From: Tunturiibacter empetritectus
Lineage (GTDB): Bacteria; Acidobacteriota; Terriglobia; Terriglobales; Acidobacteriaceae
DNA: 64,000 bases
NCBI RefSeq assembly: GCF_014201375.1
Contig: NZ_JACHDZ010000009.1
Coordinates: forward strand, 1 to 64,000
Direction: 5' to 3'
The notes under the pieces were generated by a model. It was not told the origin of the DNA, ran no database searches, and was given only the letters and a program-made list of their open reading frames with translations. Positions 34,805 through 42,136 of the stretch are shown one piece after another. A program made the position numbers and the translations under genes. Position 1 is the stretch's first letter. Each line of letters starts with the position of its first letter.

Positions 34805-35389
34805 ATGCGGCCTAAGGGTTTTCTGGTAGTCGTAGTGGTGCTGGGCGCCGTACTGCTGACAGGGTGCAGGCGGGTGGCGCCGATGAGGATGGATTCTTCG
34901 ACTCCGGTGTCGGTGGTTATCTCGCCGAATGTGGGATCGGCACAGAGGCTTACGGCAGTCTTTCAAGACCCTAAGGGTGGGGCGCATATCCGCGAGGTAA
35001 CGGTGTCGGTGATGTCGGGGGGGCTGCGTCCGGGGGATCAACGGCAGTGGTCGGCGAAGCAGTGCCTGATGCGGTATGACGTACGGGCGCAGGAGATCAA
35101 TCTGGTTCCGAATATGGGTGGGGTATGGGGGACGCATCCGGCGAAGGTGGGGAGTTCGGCGATGGTGAAGAACTCGCAGTGCACGGTGATGGCGGCGGGG
35201 GCTTCGTCGCAGGTTGAGGGGAAGAGTCTGACGGTGAGTCTTGTGGTGGAGTTTGCGCCGGAGTTTGCCGGGCAGAAGCGGGTTTATCTGCAGAGCGAGG
35301 ATGCGGAGGGGGTTTGGAGCGCTAATTATCAGCAGGCGTTTGGTAGTTTGACGGTGGCTGATTTGAAGATGCCCCTAGAACCTGTCTAA
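34805..35389 (+). CDS. lipoprotein carrying one acidobacterial surface-type beta domain
   Basis: About 194 residues. Lipoprotein signal with VVVVLGAVLLTGC (lipid Cys near residue 21). The mature part reads RLTAVFQDPKGGAHIREVTV, then CLMRYDVRAQEINLV, NSQCTVMAAGASSQVEGKSL and FAGQKRVYLQSEDAEG. This is, as I recall, the same pattern as a domain repeated in very large acidobacterial secreted proteins (Phe-x-Asp-Pro-x-Gly, 'NSQCTV', 'Y..A.D..G'); here it stands alone. AGGAGG lies about 7 bases before this ATG; an earlier ATG at 34751 is not supported. Function unknown. Confidence 0.75.
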   Translation: MRPKGFLVVVVVLGAVLLTGCRRVAPMRMDSSTPVSVVISPNVGSAQRLTAVFQDPKGGAHIREVTVSVMSGGLRPGDQRQWSAKQCLMRYDVRAQEINLVPNMGGVWGTHPAKVGSSAMVKNSQCTVMAAGASSQVEGKSLTVSLVVEFAPEFAGQKRVYLQSEDAEGVWSANYQQAFGSLTVADLKMPLEPV

Positions 35390-35571
35390 AAAACTACGGG
35401 CTGATTCAGACAGACAACGACAACGGCCAGATATGGGGTCTCTCCACTGCGCGGACGGTGAGACTGTCCGCCGCTCCGGTCGAGATGACGATTCTTTGAG
35501 GTTTGGATTAGATCGAGAAAACTGCAAGAGCAAGAGAACACGTCAGGTTGGGAAGAGTTCTACATTCCCAC

Positions 35572-35592
35572 CCATCGCATAGAGCGCGATGG
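35572..35592. repeat. short hairpin CCATCGC/GCGATGG
   Basis: Inverted 7-bp arms with a 7-base loop inside sequence (ATTCCCACCCATCGC ... GATGGGGCACCC) that I recall as a recurrent intergenic motif in acidobacterial genomes. It lies in a 370-base gene-free gap. A frame of 61 codons through it is not credible. Confidence 0.4.
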
Positions 35593-35667
35593 ATGGGGCA
35601 CCCTGGGTGTTTGCCTGGGCTGGGGAATACAAAAGCAGATCCCTACCGGATGACAACAAAAGAACAA

Positions 35668-35710
35668 ACAACTGCAAAAGGGACAACTGCAAAAGGGACA
35701 ACTGCAAACG
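35668..35710. repeat. 15-bp tandem repeat, about three units
   Basis: Unit GACAACTGCAAAAGG repeated, the last ending GACAACTGCAAACG. It lies in the gap before the rhomboid-like gene. The end ACTGCAAACGCAG also appears near 61227. Confidence 0.8.
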
Positions 35711-35761
35711 CAGTAGTCTGATTGCCAAGGAGAGGTGGATTAGTTTTTGTACGGCGTTGTC

Positions 35762-36589
35762 TTAGTTCATCCAGCGTTTGTCGTTTGGGTTCTTGCGGAG
35801 TTCGTCGGGGTCTACGTAGCGGCCGTCCTTGTCGAAGTGGACCTCGCGGTTCTGCTTCTTCATGTAGACCTCGAACTTTCGGGCGGCGCGGCGGCGCTTC
35901 CAGCGGTAGTAGCGGTTGCGGACGCCGAAGTACTGCTCGGAGGCGGCGAAGGCGAGGCCGCGGCGGGGGGCGAACTTGACGAAGAGCGCGCCGCAGAGAG
36001 CGCCCGAGAGCTGGATGAGGGCGTTGAAGCTGTCGGCCTGCTTGAGCAGGATGGCGATGGCGATGAGGATGTAGATCGCGACCATGTACTTGGCCTTGAT
36101 GCGGAGGACAAACCAGAGGAGGAACTCCTGGTCGCCGAAGATCATGGCGATGGCGACCATGAGGCCGAAGATGCCGGACCAGGCGCCGGCGGCGACGATG
36201 TCGGGACGCAGGCCGAGGACGTGGGTGAAGGAGATGGCAGAGGCGATGATGGCTCCGCCGATGACGGAGGTGAGGTAGAGCTCGGCTAACCAGCGGCCGC
36301 CGAAGGAGGGCTCGAGGAGGGAGCCGGTGAACCAGAGGGTGAGCATGCCGAAGAGGATGCCGAGGATGCCCTGTTCGACGAAGGAGTAGGTGAGGAGCTG
36401 CCAGAGTTCGCCGTGGAGGACGGCGATGGGTTCGAGGATGAGATGGGCTAGGAGGACAGCCTGGAGCTGTGGGGCGAGCCAGCGGAGGAGGAGCAGGCCG
36501 AAGAAGGTTCCGACGTTCAGAAGGATGAGCTTGCGGGTGGTGCCTTCGAAGGCGGGGAGAGCGAGCGAGATGGGGCCGGAACGGGGCAT
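35762..36589 (-). CDS. rhomboid-like membrane protein, incomplete catalytic dyad
   Basis: About 275 residues with six predicted helices, in the order of rhomboid proteases: KLILLNVGTFFGLLLL, HGELWQLLTYSFVEQG (the WR-like loop and TM2), TLWFTGSLLEPSFGGRW, GAWSGIFGLMVAIA (catalytic Ser in GxSG-like context) and a last helix FNALIQLSGALCGALF, where rhomboids have the catalytic His before GG. Here that position is Gln/Leu, so the dyad looks incomplete. The C-terminal basic and acidic tail (KRRRAARKFEV and KDGRYVDPDEL) is cytoplasmic and typical of acidobacterial relatives. Start has no Shine-Dalgarno. Confidence 0.75.
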   Translation of the reverse strand: MPRSGPISLALPAFEGTTRKLILLNVGTFFGLLLLRWLAPQLQAVLLAHLILEPIAVLHGELWQLLTYSFVEQGILGILFGMLTLWFTGSLLEPSFGGRWLAELYLTSVIGGAIIASAISFTHVLGLRPDIVAAGAWSGIFGLMVAIAMIFGDQEFLLWFVLRIKAKYMVAIYILIAIAILLKQADSFNALIQLSGALCGALFVKFAPRRGLAFAASEQYFGVRNRYYRWKRRRAARKFEVYMKKQNREVHFDKDGRYVDPDELRKNPNDKRWMN

Positions 36590-36727
36590 GGGCGCTTTTC
36601 TTATTTCATCATAGGTTCTCCGGTTCGGCGGTGGGGAGGGTTTGCGCCGATTTGCGCGGACGGCGTCGATTTTTTCATCAAAATGGACCGGATTGCTGTT
36701 TGGCCTTATTCGATGCGATCTTCGGAT

Positions 36728-36997
36728 TTACTGGATGCGATCTTCGAGGTGCACCTTGACCTGGTCGCCGGTCTGCTTGCCGATTGCTTTGCGGATGTCT
36801 GCTTTTACGGGAAGTTTGTGGGTGCCGTCGCCAAGGGCCATGAAGGAGCTGCGGAAGGGGTGGCCGTCGATCTTTCCGGTGACCTTGACAAGGCCTCGGG
36901 TGCCGAAGAATTTGACGGAGTCGGGCCAGACTACGTAGGTCCAACCACCCTTGGCGGGGCTTTTTTGCAGGGTTGCGTTGAAGGTTTTGTTCAGCAT
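36728..36997 (-). CDS. DUF1905 domain protein
   Basis: An 89-residue protein with the DUF1905 pattern: [60 protein letters not shown] and [13 protein letters not shown]. It forms a small beta barrel; the function is unknown. GGAGG lies 9 bases before the ATG, giving a secure start. The mosaic repeat at 37079 lies about 80 bases upstream. Confidence 0.85.
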   Translation of the reverse strand: MLNKTFNATLQKSPAKGGWTYVVWPDSVKFFGTRGLVKVTGKIDGHPFRSSFMALGDGTHKLPVKADIRKAIGKQTGDQVKVHLEDRIQ

Positions 36998-37078
36998 TGG
37001 GTGTGACCTCCGTTTGCCTGGAGCAATACTAGTCCAGGAGTGTCGGCAGGTGCGATAGAAGCTGTTTTCGAAGGTTCT

Positions 37079-37299
37079 GTCCTGCCGGACGGGCCCACTG
37101 TGCTAGGCCACCCCGCAAACGAAGACCTGTTTGCGGGGACCCCGGTTCGGGCGATCACTTCGTGATGGGTATACCCCTTCGGTTGGCGCTCCCGTTGGTC
37201 GCGAGCGAAGATCTGTGCCGACCAACGGGAGGACCACGCGAAGCTCTAGAAAGGCGTGCGAACGCCCGGCCCACGCGCAGTGGGTCCGTCCGGTAGGAC
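37079..37299. repeat. mosaic intergenic repeat, copy 3 (longest)
   Basis: Starts GTCCTGCCGGACGGGCCC and ends GGGTCCGTCCGGTAGGAC. The left arm has an extra hairpin module (CCCCGCAAAC / GTTTGCGGGG) found again in the copy at 62977, then GATCACTTCGTGAT and GGTATACC; the centre has GCTCCCGTTGGTCG ... CGACCAACGGGAGGACC; the right arm has the reverse of the CGTTCGCACGCC module. Two arm types are thus joined in one element. It fills most of the 306-base gap between the DUF1905 and M28 genes. Confidence 0.9.
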
Positions 37300-37303
37300 A
37301 GCG

Positions 37304-38842
37304 TTATTTTGCGGCGCGCTGTGGGGTGGGTAGGACGGCTGTGCTGCGATGGCCGGCGGGGTCGACGGAGCGGACGGCGAAGACTACGTTGTCCTTGGAG
37401 ATGGCCAGCTTGAGGCTTAGGGCGGAGCCGGCGGACTCGGAGTCGGTCCAGACGGGCTGGTCGGTCTCGCGAAAGACGACCTCGTAGGTGGTGTTGGCGG
37501 GGGCACCGGCGGGGGGCTGCCAGATGAGCTCGGTGTTGTTGTCGAGGGCGGTGGTGAGGATGCGGACGTTTTGCGGCTGGCCGGGGGCGGAGGCGAGGGT
37601 GGCGAGGGTGGCGGCGTTGAGGCGGGCTACGTTGGCGACGTAGTTGAAGTCGACGTATTGGAGGAGGTCGCCGTATTGGGTGCCGTTTTCGGTGCGGACG
37701 TTCTGGTGCTGGTGGTCGAAGTTCTCGGTCCACTCGGTGAAGCGGACGGCGGCGAAGCCCTCCTGGTTGAAGCTGGTGTGGTCGCCGCCGCGGAGGAAGC
37801 GGTCGCGACGGAAGATGAGGACGGGGTGGAAGGCCGGGATCATGCGCATGAGGTTGTTGTGGACGCGGCTGCCGGGGGCGCTGGGCGCGTGCTGGGATGT
37901 CGGGCGGAAGTAGGTGGCGCCGACGTCGACGATGGCGCGGGCTAGCTCGCGGGAGGGGGAGTCGCCTTCGGCGCCGAGGGTTTCGATGGCGCGGAGTTGG
38001 TCGGGGGTGGCGTTGGCGGGGATGCCTTCGGAGAAGACGCGGACTGCGGTCTTGTCCTGGATGTTGGGGGTCGTGGTGTTGTTGGGGGTGGTGTCGCCGC
38101 CGACGATGTCGTTGTTGAGGACGGCTTCGAGCTGCCAGTTTTCTTCGCGGGCGAGTTTGGCAAGGTGGGCGCTGCCGTTGAGGCCCTGCTCTTCGCCGGC
38201 TACGGCTACGAAGACGATAGTGCTGGGGAATTTGAGTTTGGAGAGGACGCGGGCGGATTCGAGGGAGACGGCTACTCCGCTGGCGTCGTCGTTGGCTCCT
38301 GGGGCTGGGTCGTGGGTGTTTTCGTTTTTGGAGTTGCGTGAGTCGTAGTGGCCGGTTACGAGGACCATGCGGGCGGCCTGGGCGGGGTCGGTGCCGCGGA
38401 GGATGGCGTAGACGTTGCTGATTTTGGTGGGCTTGGTGATGCGGGCGTTGGGTGCGGTGCTGGCGGGTTCGGTGAAGGTGTCGCGCTTTACTTCTAGGCA
38501 GTTGCTGCAGGCGGCGGAGATGGCTTTGAACTCGGACTCGATCCAGTCGGCGGCGGCGTTGACGCCGGTGTTGGGGGCGAGGTCGGTGTCCATGCTGGAG
38601 AGGGTGCTGCGGTTGTTGAAGGAGACGAGCTTGGTGATGGTGGCTTTGATGTGGTCGGGGGAGACCTGGGCGATGGCGGCGGCGATGGCGGGGTCGGCTG
38701 GTGAGGGGGTGATGGGCTTGCCGGTGGGGAGGGGTTGTTGCGCGGGAAGGGGGGTGGAGGGGAGCAGGGTGCAGGCGAGGGCAGAGGTTGCGAGGAGGCG
38801 GGAGAGGGCCGGGCGTGCGGATGAGGCGGATCGAGCGATCAC
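37304..38842 (-). CDS. secreted M28-family zinc aminopeptidase
   Basis: About 512 residues. The signal peptide spans LSRLLATSALACTLLPSTPL with cleavage near LPAQ. The M28 zinc ligands are visible in VTGHYDSRNSKNEN (His), GANDDASGVAV (bridging Asp), VAGEEQGLNGSAHL (catalytic Glu and ligand Glu), NNDIVGG (Asp) and HTSFNQEGF (His). A C-terminal fibronectin-III-like part ends the protein (PAGAPANTTYEVVFRETDQP). The start is a GTG at 38842 with AAGGAG 8 bases upstream; the frame is open to 38953. Expected role: release of N-terminal residues from external peptides. Confidence 0.9.
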   Translation of the reverse strand: MIARSASSARPALSRLLATSALACTLLPSTPLPAQQPLPTGKPITPSPADPAIAAAIAQVSPDHIKATITKLVSFNNRSTLSSMDTDLAPNTGVNAAADWIESEFKAISAACSNCLEVKRDTFTEPASTAPNARITKPTKISNVYAILRGTDPAQAARMVLVTGHYDSRNSKNENTHDPAPGANDDASGVAVSLESARVLSKLKFPSTIVFVAVAGEEQGLNGSAHLAKLAREENWQLEAVLNNDIVGGDTTPNNTTTPNIQDKTAVRVFSEGIPANATPDQLRAIETLGAEGDSPSRELARAIVDVGATYFRPTSQHAPSAPGSRVHNNLMRMIPAFHPVLIFRRDRFLRGGDHTSFNQEGFAAVRFTEWTENFDHQHQNVRTENGTQYGDLLQYVDFNYVANVARLNAATLATLASAPGQPQNVRILTTALDNNTELIWQPPAGAPANTTYEVVFRETDQPVWTDSESAGSALSLKLAISKDNVVFAVRSVDPAGHRSTAVLPTPQRAAK

Positions 38843-38892
38843 GGAATCTTCTCCTTGTGCAAAAAAACCGTTGTGCCGGGTAAATCGTATGC

Positions 38893-38922
38893 TTGACGTG
38901 GGAGCGGGAGGGCCGCTAAATA
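38893..38922 (+). promoter_or_regulatory. promoter for the LysW-like gene
   Basis: TTGACG and TAAATA with an 18-base spacer on the + strand, giving a leader of about 85 bases before the ATG at 39015. The gap is divergent with the M28 gene. Confidence 0.45.
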
Positions 38923-39014
38923 AATAACAAGGATAAATAGCCAGGACGTCCACGGGGATGTTCCTGTAATCCTATAGACGGGCGAGTGGGCCCAAAGACC
39001 CTGGAGGCACGATC

Positions 39015-39215
39015 ATGGCTGTTGTTTGTCCGGAATGCGATAACCCGATTGTGGTTGACGTCGATGAAGTGGAAGAGGGAGAGATGGTCCAGTGCGATGA
39101 GTGCGGCGTCGACCTCGAGGTGGTTTCGGTGGACCCACTGGAGTTGGCGGCTATCGACGATGCGGGTTATGACGATGAAGATGTGACGCATACCGACGAA
39201 GAGGAAGAGGAGTAA
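39015..39215 (+). CDS. orphan LysW/ArgW-like carrier protein
   Basis: A 66-residue acidic protein. Two CxxC knuckles, [20 protein letters not shown] and [16 protein letters not shown], with DPLELA following, match the zinc ribbon of LysW, the amino-group carrier protein of lysine/arginine synthesis. LysW ends in EDWGE and its last Glu carries the substrate; this one has a longer acidic tail ending in five Glu, so a C-terminal Glu is kept but the EDWGE motif is lost. GGAGG lies 7 bases before the ATG. No lysX, lysZ or lysY partner is near. It may be a carrier for another pathway, or only a zinc-ribbon protein. Confidence 0.75.
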   Translation: MAVVCPECDNPIVVDVDEVEEGEMVQCDECGVDLEVVSVDPLELAAIDDAGYDDEDVTHTDEEEEE

Positions 39216-39240
39216 CGGCTGATCTGGATGGGGATAGCCG

Positions 39241-39246
39241 TATACT
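39241..39246 (+). promoter_or_regulatory. -10 element close to start (leaderless)
   Basis: TATACT, then 7 bases, then the ATG at 39254. No Shine-Dalgarno lies between. Spacing is identical to that before ligA and the YjbR gene. Confidence 0.45.
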
Positions 39247-39253
39247 GAAAGCT

Positions 39254-39640
39254 ATGAAGCGTACTGATCTCTTGCTCCGTTCGTTTGCTGGTAAGGTGAT
39301 TCTCGCCTCTTGTGCGATGGTGGCTGTCGCGGGTGCTGTGCGGTCGGTCTCTGCGGTTGCGGAGCAGCGGGGGCCTGTGCAACGGGTCGTGCAGGGCAAG
39401 GTTACCGATAGCAGCGGCGCGATTGTGAAGGGCGCGGTGGTGTATCTGAAGGATGGCCATAGCCTGTCGGTGAAGAGCTTTTTTTCCGATGACGAGGGCG
39501 GCTATCGGTTTGGGCAGCTGGCGCAGAATACGGACTATGAGATCTGGGCGGAGAGTAACGGGAAGAAGAGCGCCGTGAAGACGATCAGCTCATTCGATAA
39601 CAAGAATCAGTTTTATATCGATTTGAAGATCGGAAAGTAG
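39254..39640 (+). CDS. exported carboxypeptidase-regulatory-like domain protein
   Basis: About 128 residues. Signal peptide: basic MKRTDLLLRSFAGK, hydrophobic VILASCAMVAVAGAV. The mature part is one beta-sandwich of the carboxypeptidase regulatory/CarboxypepD_reg type: VVQGKVTDSSGAIVKGAVVY, then DDEGGYRFGQLAQNTDYEIW and NQFYIDLKIG. This domain is abundant in acidobacterial TonB-dependent receptors; here it is free-standing. It follows the LysW-like gene by 38 bases but seems to have its own -10. No partner is evident. Confidence 0.8.
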   Translation: MKRTDLLLRSFAGKVILASCAMVAVAGAVRSVSAVAEQRGPVQRVVQGKVTDSSGAIVKGAVVYLKDGHSLSVKSFFSDDEGGYRFGQLAQNTDYEIWAESNGKKSAVKTISSFDNKNQFYIDLKIGK

Positions 39641-39642
39641 CC

Positions 39643-39795
39643 GTCCTGACGGACGGCCCACTTCGCTTATAGACAAAAGATGTGTCCTGCCTGACGGGCC
39701 CACTTCGCGTGGGGCGGTCACTTCGTGACGCGTGTACCTTTTCTGGGTGGGATGAGCCTCGTTGGGTCCTCCCGTTGGTCGGAAGGAGGACTACA
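39643..39795. repeat. mosaic intergenic repeat, copy 4 (left half, doubled end)
   Basis: Begins 2 bases after a stop codon with one end sequence (GTCCTGACGGACGGCCC), then repeats it at 39684 (GTCCTGCCTGACGGGCCC), followed by GGTCACTTCGTGACGCGTG and GGTCCTCCCGTTGGTCGG. The right half is missing. Confidence 0.85.
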
Positions 39796-39816
39796 GGCTC
39801 GTTGCGGGGAACGGGT

Positions 39817-40296
39817 CTAATCGGCGATGCCTGGGTTGGGTGGGTCTACGCCGAGGGCTGTGGCCAGGGCGATGAGGTGGTCCTGCTCCTGCATGAGGAT
39901 CTCGCGGATGGACTCGCCGATGGCGAACTCGTTGAGCTCATCGCACTGGCGGATGCGGCGGCGATAGTTGGCGATAGTCACCTTCTCGTTTTCGAGATCG
40001 AAGCGGAGCATGTCCTCATTTTTCTCAGAGGTCTTGACGGGTTTCGGGGTGACGGAGGGCATGCCGCCGAGATAGTCGATGTGGTTGGAGAGGGCGATAG
40101 CGTGGGCGAGCTCTTCGGTTGCGTGGACGGCGAGCTCGTCGGCGATATTCATGTACTGCGCGCCCTTGAGGACCTGCGAGTAGTTGACGTAGGAGATGAT
40201 GGCTTGATATTCGCGGGAGAGATCTTCGTTGAGGAGGTCGATTAGTTTTTCGCGGGTGATGGCGGTGGTCGGTTCGCTTGCTTTTTGTCCGGACAT
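39817..40296 (-). CDS. ferritin-like/bacterioferritin-type protein
   Basis: About 159 residues, a four-helix ferritin-like domain. Di-iron ligands appear in LLNEDLSREYQAIISYVNYS (Glu), HATEELAHAIALSNHI (ExxH) and the second half ENEKVTIANYRRRI and REILMQEQDHLIALA (ExxH). Such proteins store iron or act as oxidases/Dps-like protectants. The ATG at 40296 has GGAGAAG 5 bases upstream; the frame opens at 40389. It ends next to a mosaic repeat. The N-terminus lacks a signal peptide. Confidence 0.85.
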   Translation of the reverse strand: MSGQKASEPTTAITREKLIDLLNEDLSREYQAIISYVNYSQVLKGAQYMNIADELAVHATEELAHAIALSNHIDYLGGMPSVTPKPVKTSEKNEDMLRFDLENEKVTIANYRRRIRQCDELNEFAIGESIREILMQEQDHLIALATALGVDPPNPGIAD

Positions 40297-40488
40297 GTCT
40301 TCTCCAATGTTTTTCTGCGGTGCTTGGTCTTTGGGGTGAGATGCAGGAATGGAAGTACACGTTGGGGCGGTGAGTAAACGAATCGACATTGCTGCATTAA
40401 TAGCCGCGACAGCGGATTCCTTCGCTTTTGCTGCGGAATGACGTCAAGGACATCAGGGCTAAAACAGCAATGCCAGCAGAGGAGGAAG

Positions 40489-41394
40489 CTACAGAGGGTA
40501 GGACTTTAGCCAGGTGCGGAAGGCGGGGCCGAGGTCCTTGTGCTTGAGGGCGAGCTCTACGGTGGCGCGGAGGAAGCCTTGCTTGTCGCCTGCGTCGTGG
40601 CGCTTGCCTTCGTAGACGAAGCCGTAGACTTTTTCGTGTTGGAGGAGAGCTTTGATACCGTCGGTGAGCTGGAGTTCGCCGCCTGCGCCGGGGGTGATGT
40701 GCTCGAGCATGTCGAAGATGCGCGGGGTGAGAATGTAGCGGCCGATGATGGCGTTCTGCGAGGGCGCGTCTTTGGGTTTGGGTTTTTCGACGAGGTCTTT
40801 GACGGTGAGCAGGCGCGGGTTTTTGGGGTCGGGGGTGCAGTCGAGGCAGCCGTAGTTCTGGATGGCTGCGCCTTCGACGATCTCGGAGCCGAGGATGCTG
40901 GACATCTCTCCGTTCGCGGCCTGGGCTTCGTTGAAGGCTTCGACCATCTGCTTCATGCAGGGGATGGTGGCGTCGACGATGTCGTCGGGGAGCAGGACGG
41001 CGAAGGGTTCGTTGCCGACGAGCTCTTTGGCCATGAGGACGGCGTGGCCGAGGCCGAGGGGGTGGGGCTGTCGGGTGTAGGTGATCTTGGCGAGCTTCGA
41101 GACCGAGCGCGCTAGTTCGAGGAGTGCGGTTTTGTGTTTCGCGGCGAGGGAGGCTTCGAGCTCGGGGCTGGAGTCGAAGTGATCTTCCATGGTGGACTTG
41201 CCGCGGCCGGTGACGATGATGATCTCGGTGCAGCCGGCGGCTACGGCCTCTTCGACGCCGTACTGGATGAGCGGCTTATCGACGAGGCAGAGCATCTCTT
41301 TGGGCATGGCCTTGGTGGCGGGGAGAAAGCGGGTGCCCATTCCTGCGGCGGGGAAGACTGCTTTGCGGATTTTCTGGGTCATGGTTGGTGTCAT
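40489..41394 (-). CDS. galU: UTP--glucose-1-phosphate uridylyltransferase
   Basis: Makes UDP-glucose for polysaccharide and envelope synthesis. About 301 residues. Motifs: KAVFPAAGMGTRFLPATKAM (nucleotide-binding GxGTRxLP), PKEMLCLVDKPLIQYGVEEA, IIIVTGRGKSTMEDHFD, PLGLGHAVLMAKELVGNEPF and AVLLPDDI. The ATG at 41394 has no good ribosome site; another ATG at 41382 and a TTG at 41397 are in frame. It is not in an obvious operon. A short degenerate repeat (GGATTCC ... GGAATGAC) lies just downstream at 40410-40443. Confidence 0.95.
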   Translation of the reverse strand: MTPTMTQKIRKAVFPAAGMGTRFLPATKAMPKEMLCLVDKPLIQYGVEEAVAAGCTEIIIVTGRGKSTMEDHFDSSPELEASLAAKHKTALLELARSVSKLAKITYTRQPHPLGLGHAVLMAKELVGNEPFAVLLPDDIVDATIPCMKQMVEAFNEAQAANGEMSSILGSEIVEGAAIQNYGCLDCTPDPKNPRLLTVKDLVEKPKPKDAPSQNAIIGRYILTPRIFDMLEHITPGAGGELQLTDGIKALLQHEKVYGFVYEGKRHDAGDKQGFLRATVELALKHKDLGPAFRTWLKSYPL

Positions 41395-41491
41395 CAATTT
41401 CTTGGATGCAGGTTTGACTTCGAAAATGCTAACAGGGCTGGAGGATGGGTGGGATAGCCCGATCGGGTTGGGAAGAAAGTTGGATGCTTCG

Positions 41492-42133
41492 TCAAGGCTC
41501 CACGATTGGATTCCAGGATAAGGCAGGAAGTCCTGCCACGTGCCGATCGCGAGCGTCTCTGGTGAGTCTGATCGCTTTCAATACGGGGTCTTCCGGGAAG
41601 GATCCAATTTGATTCATAATTTCCGCAAAGATATCCATGAGCCTCGCATTAGGAACACTTGATACATCGACACCGTATATTTCGCCAATTCGCAAATACA
41701 TGGCGTCGTTGTCATTCTCAGTATGAAAATCCCAAAGGGTCGAAAAGTCGGAGATCCACGCCCACTGCAAATTCAGAACCTTGTGAATGAAGTCGTCGCT
41801 GAGTTCAGGATAGCGAGTGGGAGTTTCCTTGGCGGCAAAGACAATTCCAGGCCCTGTGCCAGGCCGCCACATCTTCTCGCCACTTGTCTTCCAATCGGCA
41901 AATTTCTGCTTTGCATCCGCTAAGGCAGCTTCTTTGCTGTCACCCAAACCAGAGACGGCGTACCAATTGACTAAATCTGCGCGCCACCGCTTGTGCTGAA
42001 GGCGTCCGGGCAGATTGGGCGGGCATTCTCCCTGGTCGATGTAATCGAGTGGATAATCTTCGAAGCGCCAAGAGGTCTTAGAGAAAGATTTAATCCAAGC
42101 CAGCCGTGATCGATTTTGTCTCGACAGCTTCAT
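41492..42133 (-). CDS. hypothetical protein, low-GC orphan
   Basis: About 213 residues, no family recognised. Visible parts: LPGRLQHKRWRADLVNWYAV, GDSKEAALADAKQKFADWKT, TRYPELSDDFIHKVLNLQWA and PNARLMDIFAEIMNQIGSF. It looks soluble, alpha-helical, without signal peptide. Base composition is clearly lower in GC than its neighbours, and codon endings are mixed, which suggests acquisition. It starts 3 bases after the DUF885 stop, with no ribosome site, so it might be read together with that gene or from the end of its message. Confidence 0.6.
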   Translation of the reverse strand: MKLSRQNRSRLAWIKSFSKTSWRFEDYPLDYIDQGECPPNLPGRLQHKRWRADLVNWYAVSGLGDSKEAALADAKQKFADWKTSGEKMWRPGTGPGIVFAAKETPTRYPELSDDFIHKVLNLQWAWISDFSTLWDFHTENDNDAMYLRIGEIYGVDVSSVPNARLMDIFAEIMNQIGSFPEDPVLKAIRLTRDARDRHVAGLPALSWNPIVEP

Positions 42134-42136
42134 TAG

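Noticed and set aside
35543-35728. 61-codon minus-strand frame before the rhomboid-like gene
   Set aside because: Read through a 15-base tandem repeat and a hairpin repeat; LQLSL units are the repeat, not a signal peptide.
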